Of a stretch of 64,000 nt of DNA, positions 9,386-19,801 are shown one piece after another. Within the stretch, counting starts at the first letter, position 1, and every line of letters begins with the position of its first letter. The stretch spans positions 7,919,390 to 7,983,389 of the forward strand of contig NC_065882.2 of NCBI RefSeq assembly GCF_932274485.2, written 5' to 3'. The stretch is from Patella vulgata (taxonomy: Eukaryota; Mollusca; Gastropoda; Patellidae). Both the position numbers and the translations under genes were made by a program. The notes beneath the pieces were generated by a model, which did not search any database, was not told the origin of the DNA, and saw nothing but the letters and a program-made list of their open reading frames with translations.

Positions 9386-12300
9386 ATGGAGGTAACGCAT
9401 ACCACACTTATGTCTAAAACTCTGCATTTATAACAAAGTACTTGTTTGAAAACGTCGAGAGAATACTGTTACAAACATCGCTACAATAAATATAGTAATT
9501 GTTCTTACCAGTAGTGGCAGTACTAAAGTATGCCAGCAAGTACAACATGTACATGACGTGTTTATAATACTAAAAGCCTATATGGTTTATTGCTCTATCC
9601 ACTTACTAAATGCCTCTAAAATATTATTAATAAAGTCAATGAATGGCATAAAAATCAACATGTTGATGGTGGCCATTAAAAGGCAGAAGCAGAAACAGAA
9701 TTGTACTGCAGTGCACGTGAATAATGGTGAATCTTTAGTTCCTTTTGGAACAATCCTCTCACCAATCCTCCTATGTTCAGCCGCAATATGAAATTAATAA
9801 TGGCACTCTACCCCCCATATCTGTGCTCTATGGCTTTTTTAAAGTCCTTGCCATGTAATTTTCACTGTAATTCTTCTTAGTTCTTCAAAAAGAATAATCT
9901 CTCACCAATATCTGACATAAATTTATTATAATCCAACACTGTTTTCAAGTGAAATTTTTCTAATTCAAAGACATCATCATAATCTGTTTATCTGATATGA
10001 AAATAAAATGTATTTTTTTTTTTTTTATGTTTTCAGGTTCAGTTGCGAGTACGTGATGCTAAAAGCAATAAACCTCTGGCAGAAATTAAAGGTGTAAGTA
10101 TACATAAATAAAGGGAAATTACAGAGAAAAAACCCAACCCTATTGATCACCTTTTTTTTTTATAAAGATGCATGCTGACCATTCTTGATATAATAGTTCA
10201 AAAATAGAGAATGAAAAGGAATATATTGAAAATTTCATTCAAATTACTTTATTTTGAGCAAAGTTAAAATATGAGTGTTTGAAGATTTTTTTAAGATGGT
10301 ATTGATTTTTATTGCTACCAGTGTTAAGATAATAAACAAAGTCTCGATTATCCATTTTTAGATCAGCAATGCAGGCAAATTTAACTCTTACAGGAATGAA
10401 CATTGTCCCAAATTGGCTGTATCAACTTTTTATGTTATGGTAGTGCATAGGGCTAGGTTTTAACAATTATTTTATGAAAGAGAGAGAGAGAAATGAGGTT
10501 TAACGTCCACTCGACACAAACTAGGTCATTTCGGGACTAACATATGGTTCAATTTTATTTCAATAATTCGCTTGCGCATAGGGGTTATTAGCAGTGGGAG
10601 GAAAACAGATTATTTTATGAATCACAAAGAATTGATTTATTAAATGTAAGTTCATTTTTTTGTAGTTTAAACCAACAAGTACAATCAGAGATATAAAATT
10701 ATGGTATCATCAACTTAGTAAGTAATTTCTCTTTCTTTCTCAACAAAACATTTGTATATTTATCCCAGAATCACAAAACAATTTAGACTATAAAATAATT
10801 TTCTTGATTGACATTTAGAATTAGAGGTATACCATTCAAAATTTCGTTTTACTTGTCTTTAATACACTAAGATCTGGAAGAGTTGTTATCATTGACGTAT
10901 TCTGGATGGTGTGAGGGATTAGCCAATAAAATGGACTGTTACGACGAGCTTTAGACGTGTTTTGCACAGAACTGTGGGTAATCCACTAGAAAATCAATGC
11001 TGATTGGGTAATAAAATAGGGTCAACTTGCTACAACTTGTCAGATCTTCATGTAGTGTAGGCCATCGAAAATATAAAAAAAAACGAAACGAAATATAGAT
11101 CTGTATTCTAATCAGATTATATACCATTCACAATAACACAGCTTTATGTATTTACTACTTCTTAGTTAATTACATGCATTCTTAGTTTATTGGGGCATTG
11201 GATGGCCAAATTTTTAGCGCGTACGCGCTGTGTCATAAAGCCTGTTATTGAGTCAACTGGCGTGCACACGGTATGGTATATGCCAGTTTTCACTAACCCA
11301 GTCGGAGTAGGACGTTAAACCCCATTTCATTTAAATTTCATTCGTCATGAATCAAGAACCTTTAATCAAAGGTGTTGTATGGTGTGCTGTTTTTGATTGC
11401 GAACACTACAAATGGACAAACCAGGGCCCCTACTTCAATACCAGAAAACCAAGCTGTCAACGAGATGAAAACCAGGCCCTTCTGGATAGCGAACCACCAT
11501 CCACACTCACTGAGCAACTGCGTGAGCAAATTTAAATGATTTGTAAACTTATATTGTTTATTTATTACAGATCCTAAATTAGACATCAACAGAATATCTT
11601 TTAAAGCAGAACAAAGTATGTAAAATGTTGAAAATATTTACTTGTTTTTTGTTATTTTTAAATATTTACTTGTTTTTTTTATAAAGATATTTACCGGTAC
11701 TTGATTTTTTATTAGGAAAATGTTTAGTGTGTTGGTTTTTTTTAAAAAAAAAAATATTTACTGTTTTTTTGGGGTTTTTTTTGAAAATATTTATAGTTTT
11801 ATTTTAAGTCTTTGCAAGCCTGGGGATAAGACACATATCACAGGCTTTGTCTGGCACAAATTAGTACACAACACTCTTTGAATTATGTGGAGTGACATTC
11901 TTCTTTAATTAGAGTTTTAAATTTGTACATGCTATTAGATATTTGTAAAATATTTGGTTTCATTCAGGAGGAAAAACTCTTAAAGATGACCAGACTTTAT
12001 TAAATGCTGGTGTTTCGTTTAATGGTGAACTGTTTTTTAAAGATTTGGGTCCGCAAGTAGGGTGGACTACTGTGAGTATTACTTAAAGTAACGATGTGTT
12101 ATTTCCAGGCCGTAGTGCCGCTGTCCGGGCAAAATTTCCCGCATAGCACACTGTATGGCGGATGCCATCTTCATTAGCCCAGTTCGGAGCAGAACAGTAG
12201 GACATTAAACCCCATTCCATTTCATCATTTCATTTCCATTTATTTGCTAAAATATAGAATTTCTTGTGGCTTAATAAATGGGGGGGGGGGGTGGATGGCT

Positions 12301-15300
12301 GAATGGTTAGCACGTGCACACTTTATCATAAAAGCCGGTCATTGAGTCAACTGGCGTGGTTTCGAATCCCCGGTTGTACGTGACAAGGAGTAGGGTCACC
12401 TGTCCAACCTCGTGGGTTTTCTCCAGGTCCTCCGGTTTCCTCCCACTGCTAAAGACCCCTACGCGCAAGCGAATTACTGAAATAAAATTAACCATATGTT
12501 AGTCCCGAAATAACCTAGTTTGTGTCGAGTGGACGTTAAACCCCATCTCTCTCTTTCTCTTATCTAGTATAATTTATGATTGTCATTAACATTTATCAGG
12601 GTTGTGTACTTGATACTTGATAAAAAGGGGAGCCATGATGGCTCAGTGAGTAAGACGCTGGCTCACTAGCCTGGAGACTGCGAATTCGCTCCTGGTGTTG
12701 ACCGGTGATGCAGGACAGAGGGCCTGACGAGGACAGCTGTCTAGTCATTCGGAAGGGACGGAAAACCGAGATCTTGTGTGAACATTTGCGTGCACGTAAT
12801 ATTCCCCTCATCATAGCACATTGTATGGCGTATGTCCTTCTTCATTAGCCCAGTAGGACATTAAATCCCATTTCATTTCACTTAATAAATAGGATTTATA
12901 GATTTTTTTCTTTTAACCAGGATAGAATTAATATTATTAATATTAAATTATATGATATGAATATTTATTATTTATAAATTGATTTATTTTAAATGATGTA
13001 TTATGTATATTTATATTAAATTATATATTATGTATATTTATATTAAATTATATATTATGTATATTTCAGGTATTTTTAACAGAATATGCTGGCCCTCTGG
13101 TTGTGTATCTATTATTTTATATCAGACCATCTTGTATATATGGACCTGCTGCTGCCAATCAAGCTTATTCTAGAGTTGTCAAGTGAGTTGTCTTTAATAT
13201 TCTAGAGTTGTCTTTAATATTCTAGAGTTGTCTATGTCTTTAACATTCTGGAATTGTCTTTGTCTTTAATATTCTAGAGTTGTCTTTGATATACTTGAGT
13301 TGTCTTTAATACTCTAAAGTTGTCTTTGATATTTTTGATATTATAGAGTTGTCTTTGATATTCTAGAGTTGTTAAGTGATATCTGATAAATACTTTGCGA
13401 GTTACGCCCCTTGATAACATTGAAGAATCTGTTTACATTCACTACACGTTGTTTATATTCATCATACATTGTGTATATTTATTATTAACAGAAAGATGTT
13501 TATATTTTAGTATTGCTGCTGGTTGTTGGACATTTCATTATGGTAAACGATTGTTTGAAACTATATTCATTCATAGATTTTCTAATGCCACAATGCCTAT
13601 AATGAACATATTCAAGGTAGTTGCCTAATTTTATAATAAAATTCATTATCAGTTTAGAAATACATGGGGTGGGGGAGGTGTGGATGGCCGAAAGGTTAGC
13701 ATGTGCGCGTTGTATCATAAGATCTGTCATTGAGCATGTTCCTGAAGCAACGACCGCGAGTTTTACAACATCTAGTCGTTGCTTCAATACTCAACAATTC
13801 CCGAATTTTTGCGCTCATTGTGTTTACACGTGATTAATTAGTATTGTCCAATCAGAGGTCGTGGCACATAACACACTGTAAACAAATATGGTGGCCTCCA
13901 TAGAAAAAGAAATAAACAAGTTTACAGCCTTTGTTGATCAACCATGATTTCCAGCAACCTTGACATTGATAGAACCTTGAACTTTGCAACTCGATTGTCA
14001 CATGTAGACATTTTAGATAGAAGCGCGAGACTTGATAATCGTAACCATATTTTTAACGAAGGAATCTGATAGGATCACAAGCTGGGCTTATACCCATCGA
14101 ATTTAGTGCTAAAATATGCGGGGTATTACGTGAAGGGCTTGATAAGATGTACGTAGTTAAGACGAGATCAAGCCTTCTATTGAAGATGGTCATTGAGTTG
14201 ACTGGCATGGTTTGGATTTCCCGGTTGTCCAGTTTCCTCCCACTGCTAAAGACCCCTACGCGGAAACGAATTATAGAAATATGAATTGAACCATATGTTA
14301 GTCCCAAAATGGCCTAGTTTGTGTCGAGTGGACATTAAACCACTTTTTATTTCTCTTCTGATTAAGACTATAGAATCGACTCTTGAACTGTATTTAATTG
14401 ATTGTTTTTCAGAATTCTATATATTATTGGGGATTTGCAGCTTTTGTAGCCTACTTCAACAATCATCCTCTTTACACCTTACCTAGTAAGTTGTTTATTA
14501 TATTTAAATATTATATATATACCCCATCTAGCAAGTTATTTTATTTACCTACTATCCATGGGTTCCAGATCGACCACATACGGCGATCATGACTGCTTGA
14601 TAAAACAAAAACCCCTTTCAAACATTGGCTATACCCTGCCTAGTCAACTGTTTATTATACCCTCCTAGTCAACTGTTCATACCCTACCTAGTCAACTGTT
14701 TATACCCTACCTAGTCAACTGTTTATACGTCTAGTAAGGTGTTAAATTCTGATTCTAAATTATAATTTATATTAATTCTGTGTTTCTGGCAGTCTAAATC
14801 ATAAAATATATATGAACTCTGAATTAAAATTCTGCATTTCTGACTGTCTAAATTATTATTTATACATGAAGTCTAGATTATACTTTATCTATTAAGTCTG
14901 AATTATTATTTACATATTAATTCTCTGTTTCTGAATTATAATGTATATATGAAGTCTAAATTATAATTTATAATATGAAGTCTAAATTATAATTTATAAT
15001 ATGAAGTCTAGATTATACTTTATATATTAAGTCTAAATTATAATTTATATATGAAGTCTAAATTATAATTTATTAAGTCTGAATTATGATTTATATATTA
15101 AGTCTGAATTATGATTTATATATTAAGTGTGAATTATGATTTATATATTAATTCTTTCTTTTGACAGAGTTTGGGGATAGACAAATTTATGGTGGTCTAG
15201 CTTTATTCGTGGTAAGTCCATTCTTCTTCCTCGTAGATAGTGCACTTTTAAATTTTAATAAATTTAGTTTTTCCCTTTATTGTCGAAATCCATCTGATAT

Positions 15301-18190
15301 TGATAATATCGACGGTAAAACATGTTCAAGAAGGGACGATGTTAATTTTCTGAGCATAAATTGTAAAATTTTTTATTTCAGTTTGCTGAATTGGGTAATT
15401 TCTCTGTTCATTTGGCTTTAAGAAATCTGCGACCAGCTGGTAAGTCTATAGAAATCACACATTTTTTTAAAGCTTCAATTTTATTTTAATAATGCAAATA
15501 ATTATGTCAACATATCCTTTAAAGGGACAATAACACTCTTGTTGGCTTGACAGCTCCAGAAAATAAAAAATAGCCTTATTCTAAGTACTAGATGTGTTAG
15601 TGTCCTACCTGTTGTGTAAATTATCCATTAAATCCTATTTTACTTGTCCAGAGGGTACAAGAATATTTTTAAATCCAAGTCACATTTGAAAAGCTTTACG
15701 TCAGGCTTTTCAAATCATTTAGTTGAATTTTTCCAATTTTTTAAATTAGGTGTGTTAAGATGAAATTTGTAACATCAATTAATTGGAATATTGTAAAATA
15801 GCTCAATTTGTTGACCAGAATAAAGATTGGGACATATTCAATTACAACTAGTGGTAGGGAGCCTTTAAATAAGTATAATACGAACCCGAATGTCAATATT
15901 ACCTGGAACAGGTAAATTTCAACGTTAGTAATTTCTGCCGTTCTCTGTGAGTAGTCATAAATTTCCGCCAATAAACAATCTATGATGTAACAAAATCTGC
16001 GAATTTGCGACACGGAAAGCTTGACATCACACGCTTCAGTCGGTCTCTCATAAATTCTACACGATAAAACATAACTAAATACTATTGTAAATGTTCAGAA
16101 CAGGATGAATGAATAATGTTTTATTTACACACATTTTTAATCAATTAAGTGTGATTTTAAACTCGTGGTGGTCTTTGTTGCTGTGGTGGTAATTCAGACC
16201 ACGTGACATCAAAATGAAATATGTTGTCTGAGGTTGGCACCCGAAATGTATCGTTAATGATTGATGTCGAAAATACAATCCACAATACAATTCATGTTGT
16301 GTGACACAAGTAACTTTACCGTACTATAATTTATAATTATGGTAAATAAAATGTAAACCGTTACATTTAAAGGGGAATTAGGTACAATAGTAGTTAAAAA
16401 ATATACTAATGTCCAAAAGAAAGTATACACACACTAAAAATAGGAATAAGTTTTGTTTAGATTAAAAATGTTTAATAAAACAATACTGAGTTGGTCTCTT
16501 GCATCCAAACTCAACATTTCTAAGCAAAATAATAAAGCGGAACAAATTGACATTGTACCCAAATACCGTATACAATGGAAAACGTATTCAAATCTAGTAA
16601 ATATCGCAGGTTGATGATGGTATCTAGAGTTGATTTAGGTCTGGATATGTTAATTAATGTCCAATTAATAATCTAGATAACATTTCAGGGCCCTTATTCA
16701 CGAAAACTTAAACTAAGATACAATCGAAATTTTAAGAAATACTGCAATTCAATTGGCTGACCAGTAAAATCAATTTGCATATATCCAATGAAGTTGCAGT
16801 ATTTCTTAAAATTTCGGTTGTAACTTAGTTTAAGTTTTCGTGAATAAGGGCCCAGGCCTAAAGAAAGACCTGCAATAGACAGATTTAGCTCTTGCATAAT
16901 TCCTGTTTAATTAATTATTGAGTATTCATGATAGATTGTAACTGAACCTCAAATGACTAAAACTGATATTGTAATCAAAATTTGGGGATCACGGTGGCTA
17001 AGTGGGTAAGATGCTGGCTTGCTAGCCTGGAGGTCAGGTGTTCGATCCCTGCATTGGCCAAGAAAGTTCAACCAGATTTTCCGGTGTGGTTCCCCCTTGT
17101 CAGTGATGCAGGACGGAGGGCCTGACAAGGACAGCTATCTAGTCATTCGGATGAGACGAAAACCGAGGTCCCGTGTACACATTGGCGTGCACATAAAAGA
17201 TCCCTTGACAGTTGGAATTCGATATAAGAGTAGGCCGTAGTGCCGCTGTCCGGGCAAAATTTTCCTCATAGCATACTGTATGGCGTATGCCCGTCTTCAT
17301 TAGCCCAGTATAGGAGCAGAACAGTAGGACGTTAAACCCCATTTCATTTCATTTCATTAACCCAGTCTGAGCAGAACAGTATGATGTTAAACCCCATTTC
17401 ATTTCATTTCATTCATTTCCGCACAAGTTTAAATGTTTCTACACACATGCTTCCCTACCCAGCTGTCAATCGTTTAAATCTATATTTGGTTGTGTTTTTT
17501 CAGGTTCTAGAGTAAGAAAGATTCCCTACCCTACTCTCAATCCATTTACATGGTTGTTTAAATTCACCTCCTGTCCTAATTATACTTATGAAGTTATGGC
17601 ATGGGTCGGGTTCAGTGTCATGACACAAAGTTTGCCAGGTAATTATTATACCATTATTTTTTAAATATATCGTCGGTGGGGAGTCAAAAGGTTGTATCTG
17701 GATTTTGCGAAATTGTCCAGGAGAGACAAAAAACACACAGAGGTTAAGAATCAAAATGTCTAATAAAACCGTCAGGTCAAAATGTTGTATGTAAAATGTC
17801 GTATTTCTGAGGCTTTTCTTAAATATTTCTGTACAAAGTGTATGTGTAGCCATTAAAACAACATGTAACTATCCGCACGTATCAAGCTCAACATTTAGTG
17901 CAGAAATAAAGAGTGAAAGCTAGTTATTTGCAATTTTATACAGCATAGAAGTAGACAACATTATTATCTATACTACCATTGGTCAACTGGCATGGTTTCG
18001 ATTCTCTAGGTTGTACGTGACAAGGAGTAGGGTCGCCTGTCCAACCTCATGGGTTTTCTCCTGGTCCTCCTGTTTACTCCCACTGCTAAAGACCCCTATG
18101 TGCAAGCGAATTATCGAAATAAAAATTGAACCATATGTTAGTCCCGAAATGACCTAGTTTGTGCCTAGTTTGTGTGGAGTGGACGTTAAA

Positions 18191-18226
<36 letters not shown>

Positions 18227-18401
18227 CATCATATACATATTATTGTCATACCACCATTGGTTTATTATTTCAGCTGCCATATTTACTCTCGCAGGATTTT
18301 ATCAGATGGCCGTCTGGGCGCAAGGTAAACACAGAAACTATCTCGCTGAATTCCGAAACTATCCAAAGATCAGAACTCCAATACTACCATTCTTGTTGTA
18401 A
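9386..18401 (+). CDS. TECR: Very-long-chain trans-2,3-enoyl-CoA reductase
   Basis: TECR carries out the last reduction of the ER very-long-chain fatty-acid elongation cycle, trans-2-enoyl-CoA to acyl-CoA with NADPH. Exons read by GT-AG sites and phase: 9386-9391, 10037-10093, 10666-10717, 11571-11615, 11968-12071, 13070-13182, 13511-13616, 14413-14485, 15168-15211, 15382-15439, 17504-17638, 18274-18401. They total 921 nt, or 306 residues, against about 308 in vertebrates. The N-terminus is a ubiquitin-like region ([11 protein letters not shown]). Then come membrane segments ([17 protein letters not shown]), [36 protein letters not shown] and the steroid-5-alpha-reductase-type C-terminus with [23 protein letters not shown] and the final PILPFLL. 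Exon 1 encodes only Met-Glu and is the least certain part. Introns carry SINEs and splice-junction-derived tandem repeats. Confidence 0.95.
9735..9965. repeat. Partial copy of the 3613-4226 foldback family
   Basis: Contains TTTAGTTCCTTTTGGAAC, GCCGCAATATGAAA, a CTCTACCCCCCATATCTGTG block and TTTTCAAGTGAAATTTTT in the same order as the left arm at 3613-3880. Lies in TECR intron 1. Confidence 0.6.
10479..10605 (-). mobile_element. SINE-A 3' fragment in TECR intron 2
   Basis: A GA run, then GAGGTTTAACGTCCACTCG, ending after AGCAGTGGGAGGA; the head half is missing. Confidence 0.75.
10839..11119 (+). mobile_element. MITE-M copy 3, left end missing, flanked by 11-bp repeats
   Basis: Starts inside the family consensus at AAATTTCG, lacking the left inverted end, and runs to AATCAGATTA. 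The 11-mer TATACCATTCA is present, identical, immediately on both sides (10828-10838 and 11120-11130). Sits in TECR intron 3. Confidence 0.75.
11198..11340 (+). mobile_element. Chimeric SINE: SINE-A head joined to SINE-B tail
   Basis: The first 65 nt are a SINE-A head (GGATGGCCAAATTTTTAGCG to GTCAACTGGCGTG). The sequence then switches without a gap to the SINE-B 3' end: a variant of CACTGTATGGCGTATGCC, then AACCCAGT, GTAGGACGTTAAACCCC and an ATTTC tail. No SINE-A body is present. Confidence 0.8.
12110..12240 (+). mobile_element. SINE-B, 5'-truncated
   Basis: Begins at GGCCGTAGTGCCGCTGTCCG, about 40 nt after the donor of TECR exon 5, and ends CATTAAACCCCATTCCATTT with an ATTTC tail. Confidence 0.8.
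12280..12562 (+). mobile_element. SINE-A, full-length copy
   Basis: A G run, a head with TGGCTGAATGGTTAGCACG and GGTTTCGAATCCCCGG, a body with TCCGGTTTCCTCCCACTGCT, and a tail GGACGTTAAACCCCATC plus a TC repeat. In TECR intron 5. Confidence 0.9.
12627..12880 (+). mobile_element. SINE-B with internal deletion
   Basis: Head GATGGCTCAGTGAGTAAGAC. The B-box position is degraded (TGCGAATTCGC). The body has GACGAGGACAGCTGTCTAGT. The tail is TAGGACATTAAATCCCATTT plus ATTTC repeats. Some 100 nt of the body between the GTGCACGTAATATTCC and CATAGCAC blocks is missing. Confidence 0.8.
13183..13400 (+). repeat. Minisatellite derived from the TECR exon 6 donor junction
   Basis: The last exon bases (ATTCTAGAGTTGTC, up to 13180) are repeated in the following intron about nine times in a roughly 20-40-nt unit with TTTAAT or TTTGAT spacers. 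The last unit, ATTCTAGAGTTGTTAAGTGA, keeps a decayed copy of the exon-donor boundary. Confidence 0.9.
13675..14355 (+). mobile_element. SINE-A head piece and separate SINE-A tail piece
   Basis: A head fragment (13680-13740, GGATGGCCGAAAGGTTAGC) stops abruptly before the body. A second, internally deleted copy occupies about 14185-14355, with the B-box region, TTTCCTCCCACTGCTAAAG and a GTGGACATTAAACCAC tail. The 440 nt between them are unrecognised. Confidence 0.7.
14486..14735 (+). repeat. Minisatellite related to the TECR exon 8 donor
   Basis: The exon-donor sequence ACCTAGTAAGTTGTTTATTA resembles the unit (TACCCT)ACCTAGTCAACTGTTTAT, repeated four times at 14630-14725. A degraded unit lies at 14525-14550 and a terminal CTAGTAAGGTG at about 14731. 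Confidence 0.75.
14745..15150 (+). repeat. AT-rich minisatellite before the TECR exon 9 acceptor
   Basis: A unit of about 25-30 nt based on GTCTAAATTATAATTTATAT is repeated more than twelve times up to the acceptor. Three early units (about 14770, 14825 and 14915) contain ATTAATTCTGTGTTTCTGGC-like sequence that resembles the real acceptor ATTAATTCTTTCTTTTGACA. Confidence 0.75.
15455..16060. repeat. Single-arm relative of the 19802-20260 hairpin, interrupted by a MITE
   Basis: 15490-15517 (TAATTATGTCAACATATCC-like) and 15870-16060 (GAACCCGAATGTCAATATT, AGGTAAATTTCAACGTTAGT, CCAATAAACAATCTATGATG) correspond to one arm of the hairpin at 19802-20260. The 352-nt MITE at 15518-15869 splits it. TECR intron 10. 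Confidence 0.75.
15518..15869. mobile_element. TTAA-ended MITE (family P3), nested copy
   Basis: Starts TTTAAAGGGACAATAACAC and ends GGGAGCCTTTAAA, with TTAA at both borders. Its right part matches the first 108 nt of the window. It interrupts a repeat whose uninterrupted form is seen at about 19870-19920. Confidence 0.75.
16605..16906. mobile_element. TTAA MITE (family P1), left-truncated and interrupted
   Basis: Retains GATGGTATCTAGAGTTGATT, GTTAATTAATGTC, GATAACATTTCAG and TTTAGCTCTTGCATAA of the family seen intact at 63362-63766. A 164-nt foldback element lies inside it (16689-16852). Confidence 0.75.
16689..16852. mobile_element. 164-nt foldback MITE with CAG target duplication
   Basis: Two 59-nt arms are inverted copies with two mismatches (starting GGCCCTTATTCACGAAAACT) around a 46-nt centre. 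CAG occurs on both sides (16686-16688 and 16853-16855). Removing the element and one CAG restores the continuous host MITE sequence seen in other copies. A related end (GCCCCCAGTTCAC) occurs at 61800. Confidence 0.9.
16984..17414 (+). mobile_element. SINE-B, full-length copy, with a doubled tail
   Basis: Head GTGGCTAAGTGGGTAAGATG (A-box-like) and GGTGTTCGATCCCTGC (B-box-like). The body has GTGATGCAGGACGGAGGGCC and GTACACATTGGCGTGCACAT. The tail is GTAGGACGTTAAACCCCATT plus ATTTC repeats. The last 50 nt or so (AACCCAGTCTGAGCAGAACA to the ATTTC tail) are then repeated at 17359-17414, as if a strongly 5'-truncated second copy joined the tail. Confidence 0.9.
17975..18233 (+). mobile_element. SINE-A, 5'-truncated
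   Basis: Begins near the B-box (GGTTTCGATTCTCTAGG), has CTCCCACTGCTAAAGACCCC, and ends GTGGACGTTAAACC plus a TC microsatellite about 40 nt before the acceptor of TECR exon 12. Confidence 0.85.
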
Positions 18402-18449
18402 ATTTAACTTATTATGGTGCCTGATTGCCATTTGCATTTTTCAGACAAT

Positions 18450-18455
18450 ATTAAA
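18450..18455 (+). terminator. Possible TECR poly(A) signal (ATTAAA)
   Basis: ATTAAA, the common variant hexamer, lies 49 nt after the TECR stop codon. No AATAAA is closer. A weak call made from position only. Confidence 0.35.
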
Positions 18456-18619
18456 TTTTTCACGGTTTAATCTGATATATACACAAATTAATTATTTAAT
18501 ATTTGAAAACAAAATATCAATGGTAGAAAATCTTATGATTCTGATTCAATCGAAATTAAAACATTTGACTTAACACTCAAGGTGGCGCTGGTCTTTTTTA
18601 AATCGTCTGCAGAGAAAGC

Positions 18620-18974
18620 CAATCTGATTAAAACACAGATTCTATTTCGTTTAGTTTTTTATAGTTCAAAATTTCGTTTTACTTGTCTTCACTACACTAG
18701 GATCTGGAAGAGTTGTTATATTATAGGCGTTCTGGTTGAAGTAAGGAATTAGCCAATGAAAAAGTCTTCTACGGCGAGTTCTTGGTGTGCGATGCACGAA
18801 ACTGTGGGTAATCCACTAAAAATGTTAACTTTGATTGATTAATCAATGTCTGACGTCATAGGATCAAAAGCCGTTCGTACGACCCCTGACCCCTGGTCAG
18901 ATCTTCATGTAGTGTAGGCCATCGAAAGTATAAAAAAACGAAACGAAATATAGATCTGTATTTCAATCAGATTG
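18620..18974 (+). mobile_element. MITE-M copy 4 (full)
   Basis: Ends CAATCTGATT and AATCAGATTG. The flanks CAGAGAAAGC and CAGAGAAGGC form a 10-bp direct duplication with one mismatch. Inserted just downstream of TECR. Confidence 0.85.
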
Positions 18975-19165
18975 CAGAGAAGGCCGAATGTTGACAAATT
19001 TTCAATTAGTATATCTTTGCAAACACTGAACGGAATTGAACCATTTTTGGACTGATAATTTTTGGGGAGATTCAACTATCACAATATTGTAGTTTACAAG
19101 GGGTTCAAAATTCTCTCAAATGGTAATCAGAGACTTTAATATGATTGTTATATTGTAAAAGACAG
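18975..19165. repeat. Dispersed repeat, family D
   Basis: Contains GAATGTTGACAAATTTTCAA, a variant of GGTTCAATTCCG and TACAATATTGTAG-like sequence. Similar blocks occur at about 29095-29230, 38995-39135 (inverted) and 54480-54610. Function and class unknown. Confidence 0.5.
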
Positions 19166-19240
19166 CTATAATTATATCCAGGAATTCATGTGTTCTTAAA
19201 ATCATGTTCGCCAAATTTCACAGTTTTTATATGTATGTTT

Positions 19241-19735
19241 TCTGATAGTTGACGTATATTAAGGTTGTCAACCATTTAACACTTAGACCACTCTCCTATC
19301 TGGGACTCCTTACATTGCCCAAAACCGCCCTGTAACGTACGCAACTAGTAAATGGTCCTATATGGAAAGCTGTTCACATATCTCTGACAGTTTTGGATAG
19401 TTGACGTATAGTCAGGTTGTCAACCATTTAGCTCTTCGACAACCCTGTCTGGGACTCCTTAGACTGCCCAAAACCGCCCTGTAACGTACGTGACTAGTAA
19501 ATGGTCCTATATGTAAAGCAGTTCACATATCTCGGGCGGTTTCTGATAGTGCTAAAGAGTTGACAACGCTAAAGAGTTGACATCCTTAATATATATCAAC
19601 TAAGTCCACCCTGTCAGGGACTCCTTAGACTACCCAAAACCGCCCAGTAACGTACGCAACTAGTAAATGGTCCTATATAGAAAGCTATTAACATATCTAG
19701 GGTGGTTTGAGGTGGTCTAAGGAGTGTTTCAATCT
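19241..19735 (+). repeat. Three-copy tandem array of about 150 bp
   Basis: The units start at about 19241, 19391 and 19541. Each contains GGGACTCCTTA, CCCAAAACCGCCC, TAACGTACG, ACTAGTAAATGGTCCTATAT and CATATCT. The outer part of the third unit is rearranged, with a doubled GCTAAAGAGTTGACA. Confidence 0.9.
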
Positions 19736-19801
19736 CTCTAGGAATGTACAGATATTATAATATATCAAGGAACTGGGGGTAGTCCATATTTACCAAGAGC
19801 T

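Noticed and set aside
18159-18240. Frame open upstream of the last TECR exon
   Set aside because: Its N-terminal part is SINE-A tail and TC repeat translated; the real exon starts at 18274.
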